In this document: positions 22,641-34,995 of the stretch, piece by piece
Layout of the letters: each line of letters begins with the position of its first letter
Position numbering within the stretch: position 1 is the first letter of the stretch
NCBI GenBank assembly: GCA_910589415.1
Contig: OU342630.1
Span: 77,930,186 to 77,994,185, forward strand
From: Malachius bipustulatus
Lineage: Eukaryota; Arthropoda; Insecta; Coleoptera; Melyridae
Direction of reading: 5' to 3'
Length of the DNA: 64,000 nucleotides
Position numbers and translations under genes: made by a program
Notes under the pieces: generated by a model
Told to the model about the DNA's origin: nothing
What the model saw: only the letters and a program-made list of their open reading frames with translations
Database searches by the model: none

Positions 22641-23529
22641 TCTGTATATAATTATTCAAGGCTGGGGACAATGTTTGACGTGTTTCTTCCCTGTTGTGAA
22701 TACAATACATCAATATTTACCTTAATTAAAGGAAATATCCAAGGAATCTGTTTATAACAAGTACACATTTTTAGACTTCTACTCCCAACAATTCTTCATA
22801 TAAAAATGACCTTAAGTTCTCGCGCCTCACTCTGTATCTAAGGGATCCGGAATCTCAATCTTCTATCCAGAGTTTCGAAATTATCCATGAAGAACAAAAA
22901 ATAGATACAGGCCAACTATTAATTGTCACTTCTAAGGAATCATCACGTTTTCTGCGTAAGTGAAGGCCACAGATTTCGACTTGCCACAGGATAGAGGCAG
23001 GTTTAGAAATAAAAAATCTACACAATATCAGATTCCACTTATAAAATTCCTCTGTATACAAAACTCGCATCAGAACTTAATCTGGATCGGGGGCTGTATC
23101 GACATAATCGATTTCAACGCGAACGTTTCTTCAAGTTCTCTTCGTTATCGTAAATGCCAAATCTAACAGGGCTTTCATTTCAGGATCGACTACCCCAACC
23201 CAACCCAAGTTTTAGTTTGAACGAAAACAGGTCGAGTTTAATAAAGAATCATGGAAAGTATTGAAAACAATATTGCATCAATTTTATATTTCAAAGGTTC
23301 TTAGTAGTAGTGAGTGATACATGACTTGCAATAATTACAAACTAGGGAAACAGGTCGATTAAGGGAGCGGCTCTTAAAACACTGAGTCATTAACAATTTT
23401 TGTGAATAAAATAGACTATTGATAAAAAAAATCTCAGTTATTTCTGTTGTGTTTTCATTTTTTCGTACGTTATTGGGGGACATGCAATAAAGCGGTCCAT
23501 ATTTGGTATTCCGAAAATGAAGCAAAATG
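22641..23529. other. Spacer, nothing supported
   Basis: No recognisable coding sequence. Short open frames on both strands show no family motifs. Confidence 0.4.
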
Positions 23530-23895
23530 AAGGGTCTCGTCGATGGGCACCATATGTGAAGAGCGACACAAGATCAAAACTGACAAGAATGCCACTTCTG
23601 GAATGAAGGGTTAAAGATTTAAGTTCTTTTTATGAAGTGACTCAAGTCTCTAATGTGGGATTCCGTAGATCCGACGTGTGGCTAGAGCAGGCTGGTTAGA
23701 TATTTGGTCAGAGAATATTTCGGGGAACCAATGGCCTGACAATGGGGCGAAGAGGCACGTTAGGCTTGTGTATCTTTGGCAGTCCATAAAGTCTAGGTGC
23801 CCTGGCTTCGGTATTCATAATCCGCCGTTCGTCTTGATCGGGAATGGTAGAAGTTTTAACCAATTGGTTGGTCTTTCGAAGAATGTGATTTGTAG
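23530..23895 (-). pseudogene. Penelope-like element RT fragment
   Basis: Read on the minus strand, one frame gives ARAPRLYGLPKIHKPNVPLR followed by PIV (about 23800-23735). After a frameshift comes AIGSPKYSLTKYLTSLL.PH and then STESHIRDLSHFIKR (about 23730-23630), then FDLVSLFT at about 23570. YGLPKIHKPxxPLRPIV and the following block are the diagnostic RT motifs of Penelope-like retroelements. Frameshifts and stops make it non-functional. The GIY-YIG endonuclease region is not present here. A different Penelope-like copy is represented by the 3' ends at 55967-58881. Confidence 0.85.
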
Positions 23896-24929
23896 GATCT
23901 CTTTATATGATTTTGTATGTTTTATTTATGGACTGTAAACGTTTTTCATATATCACTCCAACTTATACGGAGACACACTGTATATCTTGATTGAATCTCT
24001 TCAATATGCAGATACGTAGCTTTAGTTAGGGAGTTTGTAAACAAAAAAAAATGACTTGCAAATTCCAAACGCGCAAGAAAAGGTAGCAAAGCGAGTCGAG
24101 AAAACAAAATTACAAGATTAGAAGATTACCTACTTATTTTAATATCAATAAACGTTGGAGCAAAAAACTTTCTGAAAAGTCAGATATTAGGAAAACATGA
24201 GATGCGTGTTTATTTCCCAGTCGTAAAAACAGGACATGGAAGAGGAAGCCGAAGCTGAATAAATTTATAAACAGAAGGGACAGGATGGGAGACATTTTAT
24301 CAGAGTCAATAACCTCTCTGGAGACGTAGAAATGCCCGCACTAAAGGTTAAGGGTTTTTGAGAAATGTCTATTGTTCTTGCGTTTATTCTCTTATTATTC
24401 ATCTTTATAATACGCTTAACGGACAACTGTGATTATGTCAGGGATTTTACTCCCGCTGTTTTACCTAAATCAAGTAAGGTAGGTTCATGCATAATAATTA
24501 TTACATCAAATAAACATTAACTCAACCAGTGACGTAGCAACTTTGTCGTCACTGGCCTGGCTACAACTTTTTTTGCGTTACCCCAGAATCTAGAGAATAC
24601 TTGGTTGGAGTATTACTGCTCATACAAAAATTTTACAAATATCTACACAAAAATTTCAAAATGTATGCAATATCTCAAAAATTACTGCAAACTACTCACA
24701 ATTTCTTCCTTAAAACTTGGGTGATATAATAATAATAAAAGATAATGACAATATAAAAATGATAATAATGAGCGCGGGTACCTAATACACATGCAGGTGA
24801 TGAAACCTCAAGAATTTACAATAAAACGAGGAGTTCGACAGGAGTTTCGAATTTACACGTACTCAGGGATATCGTTTAAGGAAGCACTCGAGAGAGCGAG
24901 AGAAGGTATAAAGATAATGGTGAGACCAT
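23896..24929. other. Spacer, nothing supported
   Basis: AT-rich, with a run of simple AATAATAA-type sequence near 24728-24770. No gene recognised. Confidence 0.4.
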
Positions 24930-25560
24930 AAACAACCTAAGATAACCTAATAGAACCCTGGAAATAGTTGACAAAGACACATACCTGCGGGATGCTGTTT
25001 GAACAAGGAATGTGACCACTCGCAGGAGACGTGGCAGAGAAAAAGGCGAGAGTTGTCTCAAACTGACTGAGAGAAATTCTACGTAATATGCATCTGAGCA
25101 TTGATATAAGAAAAAAGTCTTAAGATCCTATGTGTTTTCCACCCTGTTATATGACGTGGAGGTCCGGACTTAGACGGAAGCAAAGGAAAAACGACTGAAG
25201 GCCTTTGAGATGTAGTGCTACCGCCGCATAGTCAGGAAATCACACACCATTCATGTCACAAATGACACCGTACCTACTCCAGCGTATGAAAAAACATCTA
25301 AAAGTTATAGGTAATGAGAAAAAAGAAAGATGTCGTACTTGGAACATGTGAAGCGCAGTGAGAAATACCAGTAGATTCAGCTGATTCTACAAGACAAGAT
25401 AGAGGGCAAAAGATCACAGTGACGACGAAGAACATCACGGCTCAAGAATATCAGATAATGGGCGGGCATGAATACCGCGCATTTGCTTAGAGCGGCTGTC
25501 AACAAGGTGATATGAACCAGGGTGGTTGCCAAAATCCACAGAGGATAGACACACACAAAA
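24930..25560 (+). pseudogene. Decayed LINE RT C-terminal region (same family as 17780-18085)
   Basis: The plus strand gives LRSYVFSTLLYDVEVRT (about 25113), EKRLKAFEM.CYRRIVRKSH (about 25185-25240), KRKMSYLEHVKRSEKY (about 25325), LQDKIEGKRS (about 25390) and NTAHLLRAAVNKV (about 25470). This is the typical tail of insect endonuclease-reverse transcriptase ORFs. Stops and at least two frame changes are present. The palm with the YxDD box is lost upstream. Confidence 0.8.
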
Positions 25561-25684
25561 GAATAATAATGATTCTGGGAGAATGTAGAAACATGCAACT
25601 ACTGTAAAGCGGCGCGTTTATGGGCTATTAGGTTTCCTGATGGTAATCAAAAAACACACATTCAAGATATATTGTAGGATCAAA

Positions 25685-26420
25685 GGTGCAGTGCCCAAAA
25701 TATTCGTGTCAAGAAAACCATACAAGTAAGGACAAAAACTAATGAAGAACTGGCAGTTGGGTGAAATTTTGGGTGAAGTTGCTTTAAATCTACATGTTGG
25801 TTTAAGACAGCTTGCTGATGATACAGGAATGTGTCAAAAATATGTCCTGAAGATTTTACATTCATTCAATAATTTTCACCCTTATCGTATTACCATCAAG
25901 AATTGTATGACCAAGATTTTTGGAATCGAATAACATTTTGCAACTGGTTAAGACATAGAATTCAGGAAAATACTAATTTTTTAAGAATAGTCGTTTTTCT
26001 CCGAGGACGCAACATTTAGTAATCGTGGTCAGGTAATATTTTATTTTCCATTTCATTCGGAAACTTACTTTTTTCTCCCTTTAAAGGTAAATCGGCGCAA
26101 TATACACTGTGGAGCACTTGAATATTCCTCATTGGATGAGAGTCGTGGTGAATTAGCATCCTTGTTCAATAAAAACGCCGCGTGGAATTGTGGGAATATA
26201 GTTATTGGTCCACATTTTTTATTTATAATTACCATAATATTCTGACCAATCGGTTACCCCAAATCTTATGGTCTTACCATCTTACCACAACCAGATGGTG
26301 CACCACCAGACTTTGTTTAACGAGTCAGAAACAGTCTATAACATACCGGACTCGCCAGGCATGCGCATTAATAAGACCAGAAATGTCGAATCGCGTTGAA
26401 TCTATACTTTTAAAAGAGTA
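25685..26420 (+). pseudogene. Decayed DDE transposase with a 54-nt intron
   Basis: From about 25718 the frame reads VRTKTNEELAVG, then GEVALNLHVGLRQLADDTG (about 25778-25840) and FHPYRI. After frame losses come FSEDATFSNRGQ (about 26000-26032) and, beyond an intron, VNRRNIHCGAL (from 26087), GNIVIGPHF (about 26200) and QPDGAPPDF (about 26290). The order matches a widespread insect transposase family related to Tc1/mariner, with the FSDEATF first catalytic Asp and QQDGAPAH second Asp regions. Here the first site reads SEDA and the second QPDGA. The intron 26033-26086 has GTAATA and TTAAAG ends, and removing it joins N-R-G-Q to V-N-R-R. The copy is broken by stops. The 640 bases up to the GPCR exon hold nothing else I recognise. 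Confidence 0.75.
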
Positions 26421-27057
26421 ATCAAATCTCTAAAAGTATAATGGTGATCATTTTTAGCATTTATTACCTAAGACACAATAGTCCAAATGTAATGCCAGTT
26501 TTTATTGTTACTTAGTTAGACAACCAAATACAAAATTTTTTTGGGTACGTAGGGAGTTTTTGACAGAGAATCGAATTTTTGATAAAAAAGGTATCTTCCG
26601 ATTTGGCATTTGAATGTTGCTATCTGCATTCAGAATATGGAGTGGGGGTTAATGTCAAAATTATGTATAAGTATCCCCCCACGTCTCTATTAGGTATACG
26701 TTATCCAAATTGGAAGGAACTATTGTGAGTAGATTTTGAGATACCTACACGTAGTTTTGACACTTTAAGATCCTCACCCTATACAATACGAGTACGAGCC
26801 CATTGAAAAACGAAAATGGCATGTTTTGAGTAGGTATCATGGCCAATTTAAAAAATAAATATCATAGCCCATTTATGGCACAAATGCCATATTATATTGA
26901 GGTTTACCTTTGTTGACTCATTTTAATTCACTTAAGCGGTGGGTGATTTTCATTTTATTTCTTAATCTGATGTGGGTTTTACTAAATTTTTGGTGACGTC
27001 TTTTATAATTTTTATTTAAACCCCACCACTGTGTATTGATTTCGTTTCATGTTATAG

Positions 27058-27244
27058 GTGGCACTGGTCCGCAACGGTACAGGCCCAGGCGTGCTGGACC
27101 TGGTGGTATCCCCGGTGACGCTGAGCGAGGCCTGGCCCAGACTGGCTCGGCTCATCATGTTGGCAGCACTTGCCACGCTGGGCAGCGTTGGTAATGTCTT
27201 CATGATAAGCGCTGTGATGATAGACGACTACCTTCGCAGAAGAG
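27058..27244 (+). CDS. Class A GPCR, internal exon with N-terminal tail end and TM1
   Basis: This is a GC-rich exon in AT-rich surroundings. The frame is closed by TAG at 27055-27057, whose AG serves as splice acceptor after a T-rich tract, so the exon must start at 27058 and the start codon lies in an upstream exon not identified. It encodes 62 codons plus one base. An N-glycosylation site (NGT, residues 6-8) is followed by a hydrophobic TM1 (about residues 30-55) with the G-N motif (N46 is position 1.50) and the basic loop YLRRR. The donor AGAG|GTAAAA at 27244/27245 is in phase 1. Joined to the acceptor at 60309 it gives G-N-T-F-I-V-N, exactly the expected start of TM2. The intron between is about 33 kb. 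Confidence 0.87.
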
Positions 27245-28330
27245 GTAAAATATCCTTACATTGGCTGTTGTCTCTGTTTTTAGTTTTTTTTTTTTTAACT
27301 CCATCGCGAAAATATTTCAGTAAATTACGTGTTCCAACAATTAACAAGTGAAAATAAAATGAAAACTGTAACCCAAAAACTACTGTAATAAAATGATCAC
27401 CTATCGGCTTTCTACATCTAATGGTCTATGACGGTCTTCTATGGACAGTCGTGGTCCATGGAAGTAGGAAAAGTATAGGTAATTTTATTTATTAAAAAAT
27501 TAATAACTAAGCAACCAGTGGAGAAAAATATTCTGCTTACTTGCATAGCAGTAAATGGAATTCAATTAGGTGCTGAAAAAATAAACATATTACTTTGCTG
27601 AGGTTTATTTACTTAAGAAGCGCTAAAAATATTTCGTAAAACTTTGTGGCTGAAAATTAATAAACACTTCTTTGATCCTTGATTAGTTGAACGTTTGGTT
27701 AATAAATAATTGAATCAGTGCCAATTAGAAAAAAAGGGATATTTGTGGAAGAGTCCGGCGACAAAACAATGGGCAGATTTATTGGAAGAGTATTTTCCAG
27801 GACGAATTAGACTCACAAAAATAGAACTCTGGGTTTAATTATTACTATCTAAAGCAAGACGGAATGGAAACCTTTATCCTTAATCAAGCCGAATACCCAC
27901 TGATTTATATTTATGTTACCGAATGAAGATTGTACCTACTACATAATCGGATTTTATACAGAGTGTTTCTCAATGACATGCTCATATTTAAGTGGGCCTA
28001 TTTTGAGAACAAAACTACGTATGTCCTGAAAGTCTTAATAACAACTGTTAAAACAGAGGGTGGTAAAGTTTCTGAGAAAAAATGATTTTTTTTATTAATT
28101 ATTGAAAAATCAAAAGTAGACTCTTAATTAATGCTGAAGGAACATGCCAAGTTTCATCAAAATCAATGCAACAATTTTTGAATAAGTAATAAAAAAAACA
28201 TTTTTTTTCTTAACACTTCAGCACCATGTACTTCAACATTAAGACTTTTACGACATACGTTCAAAATTTTTTACGGATCCAAACAAAAAATTCCTAATTA
28301 ACGCGTGTCCGAAAAATGCACCGTTTTTTA
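27245..28330. other. Start of the GPCR intron, nothing further supported
   Basis: Intron sequence beginning at the GTAAAA donor. It is AT-rich and possibly contains decayed repeats near 28000-28200, but no boundary can be given. Confidence 0.4.
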
Positions 28331-28680
28331 GATACAGGGTGTCAAAAAAAGTTTATTTCCCATTTCTTTGAAGATATCTCTCGAACCGTTTTTCTGACAT
28401 TATGTTTTGAAGCATCCAAAGCAAGTTTTTCGTCGTAAATGGCTGGTTTTCACGAAAACGATTCAAATGCGCATTAAACATGTCAATTATTACAGTTCGC
28501 TCAGTGGCGTAGAGAGGTATTAGGGACAAAAGACACCGTCACTGGCATATGAAAAAAAAAATAGTTTGCATTAAAAAAATAGCTAACGTCAACTATACAC
28601 AATTGAGCTAATTATGTACCTCAAACGGTTCCTGAGATATCATTAAAAAACTGGAAAAAAGGCTTTTTTATACAACTGCC
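28331..28680. repeat. Dispersed repeat, shares ends with 33610-34995
   Basis: The stretch starts AGATACAGGGTGTCAAAAAA and includes TTTTGAAGCATCCAAAGC and TCGTAAATGGC. Closely related phrases occur in the unit at 33610-34995. A related GCGTGTCCG string precedes both. The copy has no coding frame, and its right end is uncertain. Sequence from 28680 to 29267 contains no gene. Confidence 0.5.
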
Positions 28681-29267
28681 ATTAAAAGTCACACTTTTAA
28701 CGACAGCTGACAGTGTTAAAAGTGATTGTTTACATGGAAGCGTGTTAAAAGTAATTTTATCTACTTTCTCTGTACTTACATTCTCTTAATATTTTATGCA
28801 TAGTACACTCGTACTTATCTGTAATATTTTAAAATACAATTTGAAGTTGAGTGTCATTCTAAATTCATCAATTTTATTATCAAAATAGAGCAGTTTCGCA
28901 AAAACCATTGTATGATATTCGTCTTAAAAGTGATTTTATTTTTTCGTGAAATTTGTTCAATTCGCTCCGCTACGCTTCGCTCATTTCACAAACCTTTTCA
29001 CTCAAAAATAAAACTTCACTTTTAACACTAATATCATAAATAGCTATTTTGTCGCACCCTTTTTCTCAAAAACAGTGCATTTGCGGACCCACGTTAATAG
29101 GAACTTTTTTTTCTTACAAGAGCCAAGGAATCACACCCTAAAATGTTTCACATTTATTTATGATAACTCTGTATAATCAAGTTATTAAGAAACACGCTGT
29201 ATATTGGGACAACAGGAAAAGAAAAGGTAAGATTTGGGAATAAGAAGAAGTTGTACATATTTAATAC

Positions 29268-29814
29268 TGTTACGCTTTTATTTATCGTGGATTCGATAAA
29301 TATTGAAAAATTACTAACAGTACGTACCTACTAATTTATTTATTTAATTTCTAAACTAAAATAAAACATGCCTTTTAATATTTAACTTAAATTTTAGTAT
29401 AATAAAAATTAGGTACAAACTAGTTATAATCGTCTTGAGTTTATCGCATATTTTTGCTTGTAACGCCGCTGAGATTACAATATAGACTGCTCGGTCTCTG
29501 ACTATCCATTCGTTTATACTCCAAGTAATTTAATTTCGTTTCATTCAGGCCGTGTTCAGGGGAAGTTACTCGAAGACATCGTTAAGATTTCTATACATAC
29601 CTACGCGAATTGAACCGATCCTCCTTCTTTAATTTCGAGATCGCGCACTTACGACTCCGTTCCCTCTCTGGTCGCTCGAGTGTTCGTCTTCATGGATGTT
29701 TGTTCAAAGTAGATCTGGCGTGATTTGTAGGTCGAGAATCATTCTAACGAAAACTTCAGTTTTTGATTCGCGATTCAGGGATTCAGGACAGGCCACCTTA
29801 ACGGCGTTACAACA
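29268..29814 (-). mobile_element. Possible solo LTR
   Basis: Read on the minus strand it starts TGTTGTAACG and ends with ATAAATAAAAGCGTAACA, that is TG...CA with a poly(A)-like AATAAA near the end. It is richer in GC than its surroundings. The ends resemble the well-supported LTR at 5154-5850. No matching target duplication is visible, so this is only a candidate. Confidence 0.4.
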
Positions 29815-30009
29815 AAGTAATCATACCGTGCAAAGTAAGCAATAAGTCTACTTTTAAAGTGTCGCCTGTTTATTTAGTTATCGAGCGTTTCATTTTAATA
29901 GCGCTGTATAGTTAGGTGCACGCAAATAAAATCATTTTCAGTTGATTGTGAATACCTCATTACACACGCATGATAAATTAAACCGAGCCGTTTTATTGAT
30001 TGGAAATTT

Positions 30010-31735
30010 TAAAAAACCTTCTTGCGCATCAATCGCAGAAATAGTGTATTTTTATGCGATTCAATTATGAATATTTTCACCGCTTTTTAAATGGGATTTC
30101 TGAAATTTTCCATAGTCAGGTCATATTAGCGTAGTGGTTTACTGAGAAAATTTCATTTAGTTTGGACACGTGCCTTAGAATGGATTTTTAAATTTAACAA
30201 AATAAAAAAAAAATTGGCAAATTTAATTTTTTTTCCTTTTCCTGTGTCCGCCACTGACTAACTTTACTTAAAAAATACTATTCTTTACACTACCTTTAAT
30301 AAATTCGCAAAAAGTGAAAGGGGAATTTTGAAAACCGAAAATTTGAAATTTTAGAGGAATAAACATCATGTTAAAACTGTCTACTGGAAAAACTTCAGCT
30401 CAATTCCTTCAAAAAAGGCTCATAAACGGTTATAGAAATTTAGCCATTTTTACCCTTTATTTCCTACCCACGCCACTGGCTTTTAATGAAAAATATGCAA
30501 ATTTTACTGCATTAACTCAAATTTAAAATAATTTTCTTCCAGTCGTGTTAATTCGGTTTAAATTTGTTTTTCTAACTTGCTTATAGGTAGGTAGGTATAG
30601 GGGTTCAAATTTTGGCAATTTTTTCTAAAATTGAAAAGGCCGCCATTTTGAAACGGCTCGATTTTACTCAAATACAGAACCAGACGCTCCTTGCGGCTAT
30701 CTTACTCATAAAAAAAATTCAGCCCCCTAGATTGAAAACTGCGACCAGAAACCGTGCCTCATAGACGGTTTTTGTTTTTAATTTGGAGGGACACCCTGTA
30801 GAAGTAACGCAGCTTTAGGAATTTTTTTTTACGAAAATCAAATGTTATTTCGAAGTTTCACAAGGGTAAAAAATTTCGTTCACTAATCCTTAAATATGAA
30901 GCTACAGCAGCGGTTTTAAAATTTTACAGAAATAAACATCATATTATGAAAAAAATATTAATATCTCCGTCATTTTTCTTATTTACTTTAAGCGTTAAAG
31001 GATATTAGTGTACTTACCTACTGTGAAAATTTCAGTTCAATTTCTTTAAAAATGAACTCATAAACGGTTATAGAAATTTAGACATTTTTACCCTTTTCCT
31101 ACCCACGCCACTGGCTTATTAATATAAATAATGCCAATTTTATTGCTTTAATTCAAATTTCAAATAGTTTTCTTCCAATCTTGTTAATTTTATTTCAAAG
31201 TTTTATTGCCATCTTGCTCATACAGGGGCTCAAAAAATAGCAAATTTTCAAAAAATTCAAATGGCTGCCATTTTGAAACGGCTTGGCCGATTTTGCTCAA
31301 GTGCAATACCAGACCACTCCTTGTGGATATCTTACTCCCACAAAAATTTCAGCCTCCTAGATTGAAAACTGCGACCTGAAATGATACCACAAGAACCGGA
31401 TTGCGGGAATTTTGAAGGGACACCCTGTAGAAGTGACTCGACTTTTGGAAATTTTTTCAACGAAAATCTAACATCATTCCAATGTTTTAAAAGGATCCAA
31501 AATTTCGTTCACTAATCTTTAAAGATAAAGCTACAGGAGCGTTTTGAAAATCGAAATTTCGCGTTTTTGGAGAAATATATATATATATATATATATCGTG
31601 GGCAGGTGAATTTTGGAAAACCACTTTTTCGTGATCTGGGGGTCATGATCGGTGGACATTTGATGAGTTTGGGTGATTTTCGAAAAGTGATGTCGTCCTC
31701 AATAGTGTATTTTTTTATTAAAAAATACACTAATA
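30010..31735 (+). mobile_element. 1.7-kb repetitive element, copy A, with microsatellite and 3' hairpin
   Basis: The copy starts near CCTTCTTGCGCATCAATCGC, and the same start is found at about 54233 in copy B. It carries an early TAGTGTATTTTTA motif (30042), an (AT)n microsatellite (31575-31596) and an end block CGTGGGCAGGTGAATTTTGG. It closes with a hairpin at 31703-31732, whose 13-bp stem is TAGTGTATTTTTT and its complement with a 4-nt loop. Internally it has two diverged repeats of a block that includes CCCACGCCACTGGCTT and GGGACACCCTGTAG. There is no open reading frame of size. The early motif equals the left hairpin arm, making subterminal inverted repeats. That layout recalls Helentron-associated non-autonomous elements, but this is inference. 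Confidence 0.75.
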
Positions 31736-33609
31736 GAAATGACGCGCTGGTTATTCCTTTGACATCCAGTCTTGGTGCACTGTACTTTCGCTCGTTTACA
31801 TTATGCACGGCGTAATAACGAGAACGACGCTGATGGGAATTTAAAGTAGGTACATATTCCCTTTCTTGTGGTCTGCTTTTTATATTTCGCTGCATCGTAC
31901 CGACGCCACCAATATTTTATTTCTAGCTTCATGAGATGCTAAAGACTGCACGCTTGCAAATGGTTGTTCACTTCCGCTCGATTTTTCATACGAGTACAAA
32001 GTTATTAGACCATATGGTTTTTTTTTATAAATTTAAACAGAAAAAATTTTTTTGTCCGGTGTTCTCCTCAAGTACCTAAATCGTCGTCTAATAGCATGTG
32101 ATTGACAGCTTCTTCAGGAATGGATCCATTTATTTTTATTGTGCATTAGGACTGCAATTCTCGAGCTTGTGGAAATGGAATGATCACCATCCTTTCCCAC
32201 AAAAACTTCTCATTAGAACATTCTACTCGAACTCGCGTACTCGAACCATTGACTACTTCCAACGAGAACCTCACCCGCCAGGTTTCCAGAATTACAGAAA
32301 CAAAAACAGGATTGAATAGCAGTAACAGCACACACCTAACCACATTTTCTTCCACTTATCGCGTGTAAACTGTCACACTTCACATGTAAATAACTGAGTG
32401 AATTTAGTTCCCTAGATCACCGTGTGAAGTGAACGAACGACTGTTTCAAAAATACGGTGTGAACTCTCACGTGGGTAATCGACTCCCACGAACAAGAGAA
32501 TTGCCGTCATGTTTGCTGGCGTCTTTGATGACTGAAATTTAGAGTTAACAATAATAGTACGAAGCAGTTAGACACTTTTATGGAATGTTTCTCATTTCAG
32601 AGCGATTGATAATAATTATTGAAATTAACTTACCTACCAGCGGTTTTATTTTTAGATGCCAGAGCCTATAGATGCTCACTCCATGATATCTAGCAAAGGA
32701 AAAGACGCTGGACGTTTAGGTAGATAATATTTTATAATAATTACATCGAAGCTCGATTGACGGTTATCGAACATCGATGGTCTATGGGCATTTGACAGCG
32801 ATATTACGGAAGATGAATAAAAGAGTGATCGACAATTTAAACCTTAAAATCTAGCACCTGCCATACATGAAACGCGCAATACGGCCGACCTATGATGGTT
32901 GCAATAGATCTGAATTTTTTTTTAGAAATTACTATATATGTACCAGAAATGTTGGAAGGCAGAAAAAAATACACTGGAACAGTTTATTAGGCGGATTGAA
33001 AAAATAAACTGTGACAAGTGTAACTAAAGCATTTATGCAGGTTATCAACATTTGGAAAAAAACTTGTTTAGATCCAACAGTGTTCTTGTAACCAACCTTA
33101 CAAGATTTTGTGAAAACAAGATTATCCCGAATCTAGTATTATGACTGCTTTCTCCCTCATTTACTTCCACCAGATAATTTTGAACAAGAGAGTTGACTTC
33201 TTCATTTGGAGAGTAATTAATTACCTTTAAAATGAATGAACCCCCCCCCCGTGCCATTTAAAATTTTGAAGTTGACAGGGACTGCAACGTCAGCTTTAAC
33301 ATTTGACTTATCAGTTTTATGTCAAAAAGTTTTAGTCACATTTATGGTGAATTAAATTTTTGTCTTGGGAGAGGGGGATTCTTATTAGTGTATAATGTAC
33401 TTATGTCTTTTTTTGTTCCTACCAAGCTTTTTGGATCTTTTTTTCCAGAATTCGTCCAGAATTTTTGCAGACATGCTATTAATTTTGCAAAAACAATGAG
33501 GGTCTATCGTACTCAGGATGTGTTTTTATTATTGTCAAAAAATTTAATAATAAATTCCTTGTTAAAAAATAAACAAAAAATTTTCTATTAGCGTGTGTCC
33601 GGAAATAAA
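31736..33609. other. Intron sequence, nothing supported
   Basis: Short open frames on both strands near 31500-32370 overlap each other or the repeat above and show no family motifs. A C10 homopolymer lies at 33241-33250. Confidence 0.4.
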
Positions 33610-34995
33610 CCGTTTTTTAGATACAGGTGTAAAAAAAATATTTTTTTTCCAGTTTTTTGAAGGTATCTGGAGAACCGTTTGAGATACGGAACTCAGCTTT
33701 TGTAGTCCATCACTTATGTCCACCCCCGAAATAGAGGTTAATTTTAAAGATAAAAAATTGAAACTTTGAGGATTTGTGTAATTAATATAGGACCATATAA
33801 TGACATAATCAGATTAATTTTTTTTTTAGTTGAGCCATCAGCGATAAAAAACTGTAATTTGGTGTTAATGTGACCAAAATAGATTCGATTTTTCTTTAAT
33901 ACATCGATAGAAATCAATTAGGAAAATCAAAATCGCTTAAAAAAAATATCAAAAAACTAATTACAAGCCTTTAATTAAATAAAATATACAAAATATGGAA
34001 ATGACAGCTAGAATGATTGATTTACAGAAGCAATAAAACTATCAGGATTTTGAAGGGCTGGTATAGCACAAATGTTAAGTAAACATATCCTAAGTAAACA
34101 TTCATAAAAGAAGTCCCATTCGAGTTCAATGGCACATTCTTCTGACTGCTTTGAAGATTATTTATGGTAGATACCTACCCTCATTAGATTTGTCAGTTTT
34201 ATTGCTCTACCATATATCAATCATTTTACCTGTAATTTCCATATTTTAAGTATTTTATTTAATTAAAGGCTTGTAATTAGGTTTTTGATATTTATTTTCA
34301 TCGATTTTGAGTTTATTAATCGATTTCTATCGGTGTATTAAAGAAAAATCGAATTTATTTTGGTCACATTAACACCAAATTACAGTTTTTTATCGCTGAT
34401 GGCTCAACTAAAAAAAAAATAATTAATCTGATTATGCCATTATATGGTCCTATATTACTTACACAAATCCTCAAAGTTTCAATTTTTTATCTTTAAAATT
34501 AACCTCTATTTCGGGGGTGGACATAAGTGATGGACCACCCGGTACATGCATGTTAAATCATTCATATAAGCTACCTTTTTAAAATCAGATTTTTCCATGT
34601 GTTATTTGCGGAGATCTCAGGAACGAGAGAAGTTTCTTGCCCTTCATTTTCCGAGACATATTTTGAAACATCCAAAACGAGTTTCTTTTCGTAAATTGCC
34701 GTTTTTCTCGAAAACGGCTCATGCTAGTAATTATGTCCACGTTTACCCATTTTGTGTAGAAAATATTGGCGGTTAAATTTGCGCTTTTAAAATCTCAATT
34801 TGCCCAGTGTCGTAGATATTAGGGGAAAAAGAATCCCACGCAACCCTAAAAACTCCGCCACTTGCGTATGAAAAAAAATGATTAGCATTAAAAATGTTAC
34901 ATAAAGTCTGCTGAATTCTGTATCTTATACGGTTCCCGAGACATCTTAAAAACCTTGGAAATTAATCATTTTTTGACTCCCTGTATCTTAAAATT
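33610..34995. repeat. Dispersed repeat interrupted by a foldback MITE
   Basis: The outer unit starts TTTTAGATACAGGTGTAAAA and ends TTTTTTGACTCCCTGTATCT, giving short inverted ends. Parts match the repeat at 28331-28680. The foldback at 33705-34535 lies inside it, so the MITE is the younger insertion. No coding sequence. Confidence 0.5.
33705..34535. mobile_element. 831-bp foldback MITE
   Basis: The left end GTCCATCACTTATGTCCACC is matched inverted by GGTGGACATAAGTGATGGAC at the right end. The arms run about 350 bp (to about 34055 and from about 34190) with high identity, for example GAGCCATCAGCGATAAAAAAC and TTGGTGTTAATGTGACC on both sides. The middle of about 130 bp is unpaired. No open frame. 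Confidence 0.85.

Noticed and set aside
31512..31895. 127-codon and 82-codon frames over the AT microsatellite
   Set aside because: They read through the microsatellite and hairpin of a repetitive element. The YIYIYI peptide is a repeat artefact.
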